From contig NZ_JFFR01000013.1 of assembly GCF_000695685.1 (NCBI RefSeq), positions 62,001-126,000 of the forward strand: 64,000 nt of DNA, written 5' to 3'. Source of the DNA: Vibrio fortis. GTDB taxonomy: Bacteria > Pseudomonadota > Gammaproteobacteria > Enterobacterales > Vibrionaceae. Under the pieces are notes generated by a model. The model made no database searches. It was not told where the DNA came from and saw only the letters and a program-made list of their open reading frames with translations. Made by a program: the position numbers and the translations under genes. Positions 1 to 8,572 of the stretch are shown piece after piece; within the stretch, counting starts at the first letter, position 1, and every line of letters begins with the position of its first letter.

Positions 1-1225
1 AAGAAATCAGCTCAGGGTGGCTAAGCTTAGCAGGCAATGAATTAAGCAAGGCGCTGTGTCTGTGGGCAACCAAATTATTGGTTCGTGCAAAAGTACTCTT
101 AACATCGTCGATGTTTAGTTCATAGCTATCAACAAATACCCCACCACGCATACTGTTAAAGAGAACATTTGCATAATGATGGACGTCTGTTTCTTCTGAT
201 GAGGTGAGTTGCCATGCATCGGCACCAGACATTAAACCAATCAACTCGTCTTGATTGGCTTTTATATCAGCCTTGATCTGAGCAGTTAGTGAACGGTCTT
301 CCAAAAGTAGCGCCTTTGTTCGCTCTACCTCTTTATGTGTCTGATCTATATCAGCTGCAATCAACCATTGTTGTTTCTGGCTCGGCTTGAGTTCAAACTC
401 TTGATGGACAAAATAGGCACCACGCTCTCCACGTATCAAAGGTTGAGCATCAAGCTCCATATTTCTTCTAAATCGAGCGAGTTCTTTCGAACTCAGTAGT
501 ATTTGATGGTCGTTATCAACAAGAGAAAACACCGACGTTGCGCGCAACGACTCTGCAGGGTCTGCCTTATCGCTTAGCTTCGCATACAAGCTATAAAGAG
601 CGAGTGGTAAATCCCCCACCTGCTCATTCCATTTGTATGCATCCACCAACGCACTGCTAGTTTGCATCACCGTTTTCGGGACTTCAGGCGGAAGTATGTT
701 TTGAATGCCATCTAAGATCTCAATGCGCTTCGGTTGTGGATCTAAGTTAGATACCTCAACTTCTCGCACAAAACCAAATCGGTCAGACGTCTGCCAACTG
801 TATTGGTAGCTCAATCCTAGAGAGTAGTTCACTTCCTGAAATACAATCTTATCCCCTGTTGAGTTCTTATAAATGTTGCGCTCAACGTCGAACTTGCCAT
901 CATGATGCGGGTTGAACGGTTCCCAAGAAACTGGAGAGTTTGTTCCTTGGTTGACCTTTAAAATCGCCTTTGAACCAGTGTTCTCTGCGTTTTCGTGAAT
1001 ATAGTCCACTGATCTATATGGAAAAAGTGCATTTTCAGGTCGAATTCGTCCTGCGGATAAACATCCGGTAGAAGAGATGAAAAGCCAATGATTACTCGCA
1101 GAAACAACGCTTATAAAAAACGGATTCATTGAATCAACATTGCTTATTTTGTAATAACGCTCACCGTCTAAATCGACGAACTGTCCTCGGACGTCTTGGG
1201 CTTGGCCGCTGAAATTATTTGTCAT
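1..1225 (-). CDS. Large carbohydrate phosphorylase-like protein, N-terminal part (window edge)
   Basis: The reading frame is open from an ATG at 1225 to the window edge, giving about 408 N-terminal residues; the C-terminus lies outside. There is no signal peptide, so the product should be cytoplasmic. Around residues 45-75 it has a block (HWLFISSTGCLSAGR followed by NALFPY) that I associate with very large proteins annotated as cellobiose phosphorylases, possibly the GH149 beta-1,3-oligoglucan phosphorylases. This family call is from memory and uncertain. It lies 59 bp downstream of the importer ATPase gene, the position a phosphorylase occupies in Vibrio chitobiose operons, so phosphorolysis of imported laminari-oligosaccharides is a reasonable inference. 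A LacI-type operator lies in the gap, suggesting an extra promoter. Confidence 0.55.
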   Translation of the reverse strand, partial: MTNNFSGQAQDVRGQFVDLDGERYYKISNVDSMNPFFISVVSASNHWLFISSTGCLSAGRIRPENALFPYRSVDYIHENAENTGSKAILKVNQGTNSPVSWEPFNPHHDGKFDVERNIYKNSTGDKIVFQEVNYSLGLSYQYSWQTSDRFGFVREVEVSNLDPQPKRIEILDGIQNILPPEVPKTVMQTSSALVDAYKWNEQVGDLPLALYSLYAKLSDKADPAESLRATSVFSLVDNDHQILLSSKELARFRRNMELDAQPLIRGERGAYFVHQEFELKPSQKQQWLIAADIDQTHKEVERTKALLLEDRSLTAQIKADIKANQDELIGLMSGADAWQLTSSEETDVHHYANVLFNSMRGGVFVDSYELNIDDVKSTFARTNNLVAHRHSALLNSLPAKLSHPELIS

Positions 1226-1243
1226 AGTAATAAACCAATTAAT

Positions 1244-1255
1244 GTAAGCGCTTAC
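1244..1255. promoter_or_regulatory. LacI-type operator, perfect palindrome GTAAGCGCTTAC
   Basis: A perfect 12-bp palindrome lies between the importer ATPase gene and the phosphorylase-like gene, 19 bp before the latter's start. It belongs to the family of sites repeated across the laminarin locus. Its place inside the presumed operon suggests a separately controlled internal promoter. Confidence 0.7.
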
Positions 1256-1284
1256 TTCTGCGCTCGATTAAAAATACAATAGAA

Positions 1285-2289
1285 TTAGCTGTTCGGAATA
1301 TGGTGGCAACGAACAAAGTGATGCTCAGCAACTTGAGACACTCCCGGCATGGCTTGTTCACACTTGCCTGTTGCATATAGACAGCGGCTAGCAAAAGGAC
1401 AGCCCTCACTCGTCGGTTTCCATAGAGGGATTTCTCCTTTTTTTGCGACAAGCTCGCGTTTACCAGCGTTGCCCACTTCCGGTACTGCCGACAACAATAA
1501 TTGCGAGTATGGGTGGTGTGGATTTTGAGTCACGCTATCACTATCCCCCCACTCAACCATGTGTCCGACATACATTACTGCCGTTTTCTCTGCAAAATAT
1601 CGAGCTGTAGCGATATCGTGCGTAATGTACATAAAGGAAATGCCATGTTTGTCTTTTAAATCAGCCATCAGATTAAGAATGCCTAGACGAACCGATACAT
1701 CAAGCATAGAAATCGGCTCATCGGCGAGTATCACTTCTGGACTCACTGCGATTGCTCTTGCGATGGCCACACGTTGTCTTTGTCCCCCACTTAACTCATG
1801 TGGGTATTTTTCCGCAGTCTCTTTCACCGGAGATAATCCCACCATGTCCAGTAACTCATACACCAACTGCGGTATTGCTTCTTTTTCAGCGCGTTTATGG
1901 ATCAAAAGCGGACGTGAAATATGATGATAAATTGTATGAACTGGATTCAACGACCCAAATGGGTCCTGAAATATCATTTGGACCTGACGAGCGTATTCAA
2001 GCTCTCCGTTTCTATCAATGTAGTCAGACAGTGGCTCGCCTTTAAATTCGATATCTCCAGCTGTTTTATCATAGATACGAGTCAATACTCTCGCCCCTGT
2101 ACTCTTACCTGAGCCGGACTCACCAACGATAGCTAGGGCTTCACCCTTACGTAGTTCGAAAGAGACATCATTTACTGCACGCATTAGGTTACTTTTACTT
2201 GTTTGTCCTAGCGGGAAGTCTTTAACAAGGTTTTTTACCGAAAGCACCACATCTTTACGGCGATTAACGATCGTTTGTTCAGTATCCAT
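1285..2289 (-). CDS. Oligosaccharide/oligopeptide ABC transporter ATP-binding protein (OppF-like)
   Basis: Second ATPase of the importer, 334 aa. It shows a Walker A motif (GESGSGKST), an ABC signature (LSGGQRQR), a Walker B ending ILADEP and the C-terminal oligopeptide/dipeptide extension with cysteines. I chose the ATG at 2289 because AAGGAA at 2296-2301 sits 6 nt upstream; the in-frame upstream start is only a TTG. It overlaps the preceding ATPase gene by 11 bp, so they are translationally coupled. Opp-type importers in Vibrio and Thermotoga carry beta-glucan and chitin oligosaccharides as well as peptides. The neighbouring laminarinases point to laminari-oligosaccharides. Confidence 0.9.
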   Translation of the reverse strand: MDTEQTIVNRRKDVVLSVKNLVKDFPLGQTSKSNLMRAVNDVSFELRKGEALAIVGESGSGKSTGARVLTRIYDKTAGDIEFKGEPLSDYIDRNGELEYARQVQMIFQDPFGSLNPVHTIYHHISRPLLIHKRAEKEAIPQLVYELLDMVGLSPVKETAEKYPHELSGGQRQRVAIARAIAVSPEVILADEPISMLDVSVRLGILNLMADLKDKHGISFMYITHDIATARYFAEKTAVMYVGHMVEWGDSDSVTQNPHHPYSQLLLSAVPEVGNAGKRELVAKKGEIPLWKPTSEGCPFASRCLYATGKCEQAMPGVSQVAEHHFVRCHHIPNS

Positions 2290-3253
2290 GTTGGTTTCCT
2301 TCAACTAAGTGGCAAGCGACACTGTGGCTATTCCCCACCAATGTTAGGTTCGGTTCAGAGGTTGAACACGTAGCCGCACATTGATTACAACGTTCTTGAA
2401 AATTGCAGCCATCTGGAATGTTCAACAGATTCACTGGGTTTCCCGGTATTCCATGCAATCGCTCTTTAGGTCCATGTATGGTTGGGAATGATGAGATTAA
2501 ACCTTTTGTATATGGGTGTTTCGGGCGTCCAAATACTGTTTCGGCGTCGCCTAACTCAATCAAGTTGCCGGCATACATAACACCAATCCTGTCGGCGATT
2601 TCTCCCATCAAGCTTAGATCGTGGCTAATGAACAAAATAGAGAACCCAAATTTGCTCTTCAATTCATACAACTCGTTTAGGATCTCGCGTTCAACAACAA
2701 CATCGAGTGCCGTTGTTGGCTCATCCATGATGATTAACTGAGGCTCCAGAGCTAACGCAATAGCAATGACAACACGTTGACGCATGCCCCCGCTCAATTG
2801 ATGGGGAAAGCTCGACATTCGGTCACCATGAATTCCAACCGTATTCAGCAACTCGATGCCTCGTTGATGCGCCTCCGCATACGTCACGGACTTATGCGCA
2901 ACAATCACATCCGTCAATTGCTCACCAATCGAAATTACAGGGTTTAAGGAATTCATCGCACTCTGAAAAACAACAGACACGTCGTTCCAACGGAACTTAC
3001 GTAGCTGCTTATTATTCATCTTCAGAACATCCTGACCTTTGTACAAAATCTCACCTTCTGAGATAAGTGCTGGCGCTTTATGTAACCGTGATATGGCAAA
3101 AGCCAATGTGCTCTTACCACAGCCAGACTCACCTGCAATACCCAGTGTTTCTCCGGGTGCAATAGACAAACTGACATTGTTTACAGCACGTGCGATACCA
3201 TTTGGCGATACGTAATCGACACAAAGGTTTTTAATTTCCAATAAATTACTCAT
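2279..3253 (-). CDS. Oligosaccharide/oligopeptide ABC transporter ATP-binding protein (OppD-like)
   Basis: First ATPase of the importer, 324 aa, with Walker A (GESGCGKST), signature (LSGGMRQR), Walker B (IIMDEP) and a C-terminal oligopeptide-transporter domain containing a CNFQERC-type cysteine cluster. Its ATG overlaps the stop of the permease gene (ATGA), and its own end overlaps the second ATPase gene, so the set is one operon. It would pair with the second ATPase to power import of oligosaccharides at the inner membrane. Confidence 0.9.
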   Translation of the reverse strand: MSNLLEIKNLCVDYVSPNGIARAVNNVSLSIAPGETLGIAGESGCGKSTLAFAISRLHKAPALISEGEILYKGQDVLKMNNKQLRKFRWNDVSVVFQSAMNSLNPVISIGEQLTDVIVAHKSVTYAEAHQRGIELLNTVGIHGDRMSSFPHQLSGGMRQRVVIAIALALEPQLIIMDEPTTALDVVVEREILNELYELKSKFGFSILFISHDLSLMGEIADRIGVMYAGNLIELGDAETVFGRPKHPYTKGLISSFPTIHGPKERLHGIPGNPVNLLNIPDGCNFQERCNQCAATCSTSEPNLTLVGNSHSVACHLVEGNQHGY

Positions 3254-4242
3254 CTTAAACCTCTGCGTTTATCAGCTTCTTTCTTAAGTTTGTGCCAAAG
3301 CTTAATGTGAGGCCCCGTCCTTAACTTCGGGTTGCTCACTTGATCAATCGACATATTAATTAACGCAAGTGCACCACCAGTGATTGCCAATGCAAACGCC
3401 GGAACCAACATTTCCCACCAAGCTCCTGTGTATAGAGACGAGGAAGTCTGCGCCCAATAGAGCATTGAACCCCAACTGACTTCTGTAGCGTCACCTAAGC
3501 CGAGAATACCTAAACCCGCTTCTGAGCCCATCGCATAGATGACTGTCCCCAAGAAACCACCGAAAACGATCGAAACGAGGTTAGGCAGAATCTCGACTAT
3601 GATAATGCGTATTTTGGACTCACCCATCACTTCCGCAGAAATAATGAATTCCTTATTTCGAATAGCCATTGTTTGCGCCCTGATAACCCTCGCCCCCCAG
3701 GGCCAAGAAGTAATACCGAGCAAGACCGTAATGACCAACGAGCCGACTTGCCCCAAGAACGCTGCGAGCACAATTAACAAAGGAAGTTGTGGAAATACTA
3801 AGAATACATTGGTTAGGAAGTTCAAACGGTCATCAACTTTGCCACCAAAATAGCCAGATGAAACACCGACTAACACGGCGATGGTCATAGCGATAACACC
3901 TGCTGAAATCGCAACCGTAAGTGACTTTCTAGCACCATGTAATACTTGGCTATAAACGTCTCTCCCACTACGTGTTGTACCTAGGATATGCTCCGCATTA
4001 GGTGCAACATGCGGTCTTGCAACGCGCTTTTCTGGGTTATGAGTTGCTAACACGGGAGCCAATAGTGCGCCAGCTAAGACGATGGTCAGTAAAAAAGTAC
4101 CAATAATGGCTGGTGGGTTTCCGTAGAAGAAAGCATATATCCTTCCAATAACTTTCTTAATTGCAGTCCAAGAGTATTTCGACGCACGTGCTGGTAAATT
4201 AGGACCAGACGAGACCGACTTATTTGTAATTAAATTATCCAT
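3250..4242 (-). CDS. ABC transporter permease (OppC/DppC-like)
   Basis: Inner-membrane permease of 330 aa with an N-terminal cytoplasmic stretch, a first transmembrane segment near residues 45-65, and the conserved permease block with about five further segments. The N-terminal OppC-type region (HNPEKRVARPHVAPN before HILGTTRSGRDVYSQ) is typical of the C subunit. It follows the B-type permease by 9 bp and overlaps the next ATPase gene. It forms the channel with the other permease. Confidence 0.88.
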   Translation of the reverse strand: MDNLITNKSVSSGPNLPARASKYSWTAIKKVIGRIYAFFYGNPPAIIGTFLLTIVLAGALLAPVLATHNPEKRVARPHVAPNAEHILGTTRSGRDVYSQVLHGARKSLTVAISAGVIAMTIAVLVGVSSGYFGGKVDDRLNFLTNVFLVFPQLPLLIVLAAFLGQVGSLVITVLLGITSWPWGARVIRAQTMAIRNKEFIISAEVMGESKIRIIIVEILPNLVSIVFGGFLGTVIYAMGSEAGLGILGLGDATEVSWGSMLYWAQTSSSLYTGAWWEMLVPAFALAITGGALALINMSIDQVSNPKLRTGPHIKLWHKLKKEADKRRGLR

Positions 4243-4251
4243 AATATGGCC

Positions 4252-5226
4252 TTAGTTAGAGATTCGTGGGTCGAGCCAAACATAAAGCAAATCAGCAATG
4301 AAATTTGCAGTGAGAACAGCGGTAACTAAGATAAGCAAAATGGCTTGGATGAGTGGGTAATCTCGGGCAACAATCCCTTTTAGAAGAATGTTTCCAAGCC
4401 CCTGATAGTTAAACACGACTTCCGTCATAATCGAGCCAGCGAACGAGAAACCTATCGCCATAGCAATAGCGGTGGCCACGGGTAAGATCGCGTTTCTACC
4501 TGCGTATCGAGACATAACACGGTAACTACTTAAGCCTTTGGCCTCAGCCATCGTCACATAGTCTTCCCCCAACACGTTGATCATCGCATTTCGCATGTTA
4601 AACACCCATGTAGAGATGCCTACAACGACCATAGAACCAACAGGCAATACTGCATGTTTCGCGACGCTAGAGATAAACTCCCAATTCATTCCCGGTTCAA
4701 GAGATGGATCATAGGTGTATGCAAGTGGAAGAAGTTCAAGCTTCAATCCAAAAAAGTAAAACAGTAGCAATGCAGTAACGATATAAGGAAAGTTACTTAT
4801 GAACGCTAATAGCGGCGGTACCAGTTGTCCAAATATGCCCTCACGACGGTAAGAAGCATAAGTACCAATACTAACGCCTATGATTAGTGCGACGATTAGA
4901 GACCCCAGCGCCAAGAACATAGTCCAAGGTAAAGCCATGGCTAACACCTCAGAAACGCTCACCGGAAACATCAACACTGAAGGACCAAGATCCAATGTGA
5001 AGACGCTTTTCATGTAAGCAAAATATTGCTCGAATATATTACCGTCAACGAAGCCATACATTTCGCGTACTGCATCCATTTGAGCAGGGTCCATTCGACC
5101 TTGAGCAGCGGCGAAAAGTGCATCGACCGGGTCACCTGGCATAAGACGAGGCAACATAAAATTGAAAGAAATCGCGATTAAAAACGCAGTAAAATAAAAA
5201 CCGAATCGGCGAACAAGAAACGACAT
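4252..5226 (-). CDS. ABC transporter permease (OppB/DppB-like)
   Basis: Inner-membrane permease of 324 aa beginning MSFLVRRFGFYF, with the long periplasmic region after the first helix that is typical of OppB-type subunits, then five more hydrophobic segments and the EAA-type loop (AEAKGLSSYRVMSRY). AAGGA about 7 nt before the ATG supports the start. It follows the binding-protein gene after 43 bp that contain a short hairpin. Confidence 0.88.
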   Translation of the reverse strand: MSFLVRRFGFYFTAFLIAISFNFMLPRLMPGDPVDALFAAAQGRMDPAQMDAVREMYGFVDGNIFEQYFAYMKSVFTLDLGPSVLMFPVSVSEVLAMALPWTMFLALGSLIVALIIGVSIGTYASYRREGIFGQLVPPLLAFISNFPYIVTALLLFYFFGLKLELLPLAYTYDPSLEPGMNWEFISSVAKHAVLPVGSMVVVGISTWVFNMRNAMINVLGEDYVTMAEAKGLSSYRVMSRYAGRNAILPVATAIAMAIGFSFAGSIMTEVVFNYQGLGNILLKGIVARDYPLIQAILLILVTAVLTANFIADLLYVWLDPRISN

Positions 5227-5242
5227 GGTGCCATCCTTAAGC

Positions 5243-5262
5243 TAGGAGGGACTGGCCCCCTA
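5243..5262 (-). other. Intercistronic hairpin after the binding-protein gene
   Basis: On the transcribed strand TAGGGGG can pair with CCCTCCTA around a short loop, just after the binding-protein stop. There is no T-tract. Such hairpins often stabilise the upstream message or thin out downstream expression, which fits a binding protein needed in excess over its permeases. Confidence 0.4.
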
Positions 5263-5269
5263 ATTTAGA

Positions 5270-6904
5270 TTATTTTAGGTGGAGGTTATTCAGTATGATT
5301 ACGCGCTTACCGCCATCATAAAAAACAGGCTGGATGTAAGGGTTTTCTTTGCTTGGCCAACCAGTAATCTTAGATTCGCTGTACTGAAACCATGTTGGAT
5401 TCGAATACAAAGGAATAAATGGAAGGTTCTGTGCCGTGAACTCTTGCAACTTTGACAAAATAGCGGCTTGTTCAGAGCTATCGTTAGTTTTACCAAAACT
5501 GTCAATTAGAGCATCTATTTCAGGACTATTGATACCATGTCCAGCGTGCCACGTTTTACCTACGCGGTCTGAGGAAAAGTATTCTTGATACGCAACAATT
5601 GGGCTCGCAGCAGCCATAGACCAGTTAATTGAGACTTTGTATTTGCTCTCTTTTAAGTTCTTATCATATACCGCCCAGTCCACAGTTTTTACGTTTGACT
5701 TAACTCCAATCTCTTCGTAAAACTCAGTAGCCATCTGAACGACTTGAATCCAATCCGTCCAACCGTTAACCACTTCGATGTCAAATTCGAATGTCTCCCC
5801 ATTCTCAAGATCGCGGAAGCCATCACCGTTTCGATCAATTATCCCAGCTTGATCTAACAAGTCAGACGCCAATTCAGGAGAGTATTGCGTAAGGTACCCA
5901 TACTTTTCGTTCACCGCTTCATCGATGTCAGATTGATACAATTCCCCAATTCCACCTGGATTAAAGTTAGCGGTCGGATAACCGTATGCCGCAATATCAA
6001 CAATCAAGTCTCTATCTAATGCAACTGACAAAGCTTGTCTGACTTTGACATCATTGAACGGCTTTTCTTTCGTGTTCAGATATAAGTGAATCGCATCGTT
6101 TGCTGGGTACCAGAAGTGATTATTTTCAGGATCTCGAGCAACAAATGTGTTTTCTATATCAGCAATAAAATTCGATCCCCAATCTATTTCGCCTTTAATC
6201 AAAGCCGGCTGGATCTGAGAATTATCGTTGTAAGAACGAAAGGTAATACAATCCAAATAAGGTCTGTTATCGAGGTAGTAATGCGGGTTTCGACATAGTT
6301 CCATCTGTTGGGATTTAAGATAACTCACTTCCGTCATCGGCCCACTACCGATTGGATTAGGGTTAGTGAACGTTGTTAAGTCTTTTTGTTGTGACCAAAC
6401 TTTTTTAGGCACTACATGATAAGCAGCAAGGTTCCAAAGAAAGGTAGAATCTGGTTGCGCAATTTTAAAGACAATGGTTCTTTCATCAGTAGCTTCAATG
6501 TTCATTAACCTATTCGCCGACCAGATGCCTTTTTGGTCAAAAGCTGGATTTTCTCTCGTCAGCTCAAAACTAAAAACCACATCCTCTGCAGTTAGTGCGC
6601 TGCCATCTGACCATTTTAAACCCTCTCTAAGCTTTAACGTTATCACTTTGAGATCATCAGAATATGTCGCGGACTCTGCCAAGCGCCAATGTGTTTCACC
6701 AGTCATATTATTGAAGACAATCAGAGGCTCGAACATGGTTCCATGCAGAATATCTTTTGTTGTATATGGGTTGTAGTTATCTAGAAAACCAGTGTTGATA
6801 ATAGGAACAGCAATTGAACCTCCCTGCTTCACCTGATCTACATCAGCTGCACATAAGCCACTGCTAAGTGCCGCACTAATGACTACAGACATACGTTTCT
6901 TCAT
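5270..6904 (-). CDS. Periplasmic oligosaccharide-binding protein, SBP family 5
   Basis: Substrate-binding protein of the ABC importer, 544 aa, with a Sec signal peptide (MKKRMSVVISAALSSG, cleavage near residue 20). It has the family-5 layout, including the marker region LREGLKWSDGSALTAEDVVFS and a central block resembling cello-oligosaccharide/chitobiose-binding proteins of Vibrio and Thermotoga. First gene of the importer operon (binding protein, two permeases, two ATPases). Laminari-oligosaccharide is inferred from context; the sequence alone does not fix the sugar. A LacI-type operator lies about 50 bp upstream. Confidence 0.85.
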   Translation of the reverse strand: MKKRMSVVISAALSSGLCAADVDQVKQGGSIAVPIINTGFLDNYNPYTTKDILHGTMFEPLIVFNNMTGETHWRLAESATYSDDLKVITLKLREGLKWSDGSALTAEDVVFSFELTRENPAFDQKGIWSANRLMNIEATDERTIVFKIAQPDSTFLWNLAAYHVVPKKVWSQQKDLTTFTNPNPIGSGPMTEVSYLKSQQMELCRNPHYYLDNRPYLDCITFRSYNDNSQIQPALIKGEIDWGSNFIADIENTFVARDPENNHFWYPANDAIHLYLNTKEKPFNDVKVRQALSVALDRDLIVDIAAYGYPTANFNPGGIGELYQSDIDEAVNEKYGYLTQYSPELASDLLDQAGIIDRNGDGFRDLENGETFEFDIEVVNGWTDWIQVVQMATEFYEEIGVKSNVKTVDWAVYDKNLKESKYKVSINWSMAAASPIVAYQEYFSSDRVGKTWHAGHGINSPEIDALIDSFGKTNDSSEQAAILSKLQEFTAQNLPFIPLYSNPTWFQYSESKITGWPSKENPYIQPVFYDGGKRVIILNNLHLK

Positions 6905-6953
6905 AAATATTCCCTTTATCTAATGCAGTGACCCAAGGCCACACCAACAAAAA

Positions 6954-6965
6954 GTAAGCGGTTTC
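6954..6965. promoter_or_regulatory. LacI-type operator GTAAGCGGTTTC
   Basis: Two mismatches from the perfect palindrome at 1244. It lies 50 bp upstream of the binding-protein start, where it could block the importer promoter. The divergent regulator starts at 7297. Confidence 0.6.
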
Positions 6966-7178
6966 AATTTGTAATTGAAATCCTAGGGCAAAGATATGAC
7001 AGAAACAAACGCGGAAACCTTGTTTTGCAAACATCATCACACCAATAAAATAACCATTAAAATCAACAACATAAAACAAACACACATCAATATAAATAAA
7101 ATAACCTTTAATATCAACAGGTTACACAAAACATAATTTGACATCAAACACATTGTAAATGTGACCACCACCTCAAAA

Positions 7179-7190
7179 GAAAACGCTTAC
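7179..7190. promoter_or_regulatory. LacI-type operator GAAAACGCTTAC
   Basis: Second operator-like site in the 392-bp divergent spacer between the importer and the LacI-family gene, 107 bp before the latter. With the site at 6954 it forms a pair about 225 bp apart, which would allow autoregulation or looping. Confidence 0.6.
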
Positions 7191-7296
7191 AAACTAAATT
7201 TTTGAGTTAGTATTAATTCAACGACCTCAGAAGGAGTACTTTCACTCTATCTATAGATAATTAACTAAGTGTTGGAATTATATTTGATAAGTTGAG

Positions 7297-8328
7297 ATGG
7301 ATATCATGGACAAGAACACAATCACCATAAAAGAGGTCGCTGAATATGCCAATGTATCTCAAGCGACTGTATCTAGAGTTATAAATCAACAATCGACAGT
7401 AAAAGAAAAGAACTTAATCAAAGTATTAAATGCAATTAAGGAGTTAGGATATACACCCAATTCAACAGCGAAAGCACTAGCAACTAAGAAATCGAATAGC
7501 ATTGGGATGTTAGTAGGCAGCCTTGATGGTCCCTTCTTCGGCCCACTGATGCACGCTACAGAAAACGAGATCTATAAACTAGGTCTGCACCTTATCGTAA
7601 CTAGTGGGCAAGATTCACTAGATAAAGAGACTGAATCACTCAAGTTCCTTCAGTCAAAACAGGTTGATGGAGCAATCGTACACTCTGATAAAATTAGTGA
7701 CGAAGGGTTGGTCAATTATGTCAAAGCATTCAAAAACTTTGTCATTCTAAATCGTTATTTACCTGACCTTGAACCTCACTGCCTATATGTTGACAACGAA
7801 CTCGGCGGTTACCTTGCAACCAAGCATCTTCTTGAAAATGGTCATAAAAGGATCGCATGTATTACAGGTCCACTTGTTAAGCATGAAGCTCGTGATCGAT
7901 TACTTGGGTACATGAAAGCTTTGGCTGAATCTAACATCGAATATGACCCTTCACTGATTATCGAAGGACGATTTGATCACAAAGACAACCTAGCAAAAGC
8001 GAATCAGTTAGTTAATAACATCAATGATGTGACAGCTGTTTTTTGTCAAAACGACAATATAGCCCTAGCCGTTTATGATGCTTGCTCTCAGCACAACCTT
8101 CTTGTCGGTGACGACTTATCTATCGTGAGTTTCGACAACGATCTAATGTCTAAGCACTTGCGACCATTATTAACGACAGTCGGTTTTTCTATTCATGAAA
8201 TGGGGATGATTGCCGGACAGATGCTGGTTGATCAACTATCTAACAAAGACAATTTGAAAGGAAAAAAGTTAACTCCTTCATTAGAAGTTCGTGAATCCGT
8301 CAAGAAAATAACCGAAAACACTAAATGA
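7297..8328 (+). CDS. LacI/GalR-family transcriptional regulator
   Basis: DNA-binding regulator of 343 aa. An N-terminal helix-turn-helix (TIKEVAEYANVSQATVSRV, about residues 9-27) and hinge helix (NSTAKALATKKS) are followed by a periplasmic-binding-protein-like sugar-sensing domain. An in-frame ATG at 7306 is an alternative start; neither has a strong ribosome site. It is divergent from the importer, with two operator-like palindromes in between, and is the only sugar regulator seen in the locus. I infer that it controls the laminarin genes and itself, with a laminari-oligosaccharide or glucose derivative as inducer. Confidence 0.9.
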   Translation: MDIMDKNTITIKEVAEYANVSQATVSRVINQQSTVKEKNLIKVLNAIKELGYTPNSTAKALATKKSNSIGMLVGSLDGPFFGPLMHATENEIYKLGLHLIVTSGQDSLDKETESLKFLQSKQVDGAIVHSDKISDEGLVNYVKAFKNFVILNRYLPDLEPHCLYVDNELGGYLATKHLLENGHKRIACITGPLVKHEARDRLLGYMKALAESNIEYDPSLIIEGRFDHKDNLAKANQLVNNINDVTAVFCQNDNIALAVYDACSQHNLLVGDDLSIVSFDNDLMSKHLRPLLTTVGFSIHEMGMIAGQMLVDQLSNKDNLKGKKLTPSLEVRESVKKITENTK

Positions 8329-8449
8329 TATTAATCGAAGAATTTCACTTAGAATCTGTATTTATTTACCAACAAGAAATTTAGGAATTATATAAAGCCA
8401 CCTACTCCCAAATTAAAACATCAAACGTTAAGCACGATTAAAACAAAAA

Positions 8450-8461
8450 GTAAGCGCTATC
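8450..8461. promoter_or_regulatory. LacI-type operator GTAAGCGCTATC
   Basis: Operator-like site 112 bp before the chosen start of the GH81 gene, with a perfect left half-site and one changed base in the right half. Confidence 0.55.
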
Positions 8462-8572
8462 TAAAAATCACAACGGATGTGAAGAGTTTGAAACCTAGTC
8501 AACGTGAAGATTTCTCAGCATTTTCCATCCGAAAATCAACTTATATCTACACTTTTAATAAGGTTCAATAAC

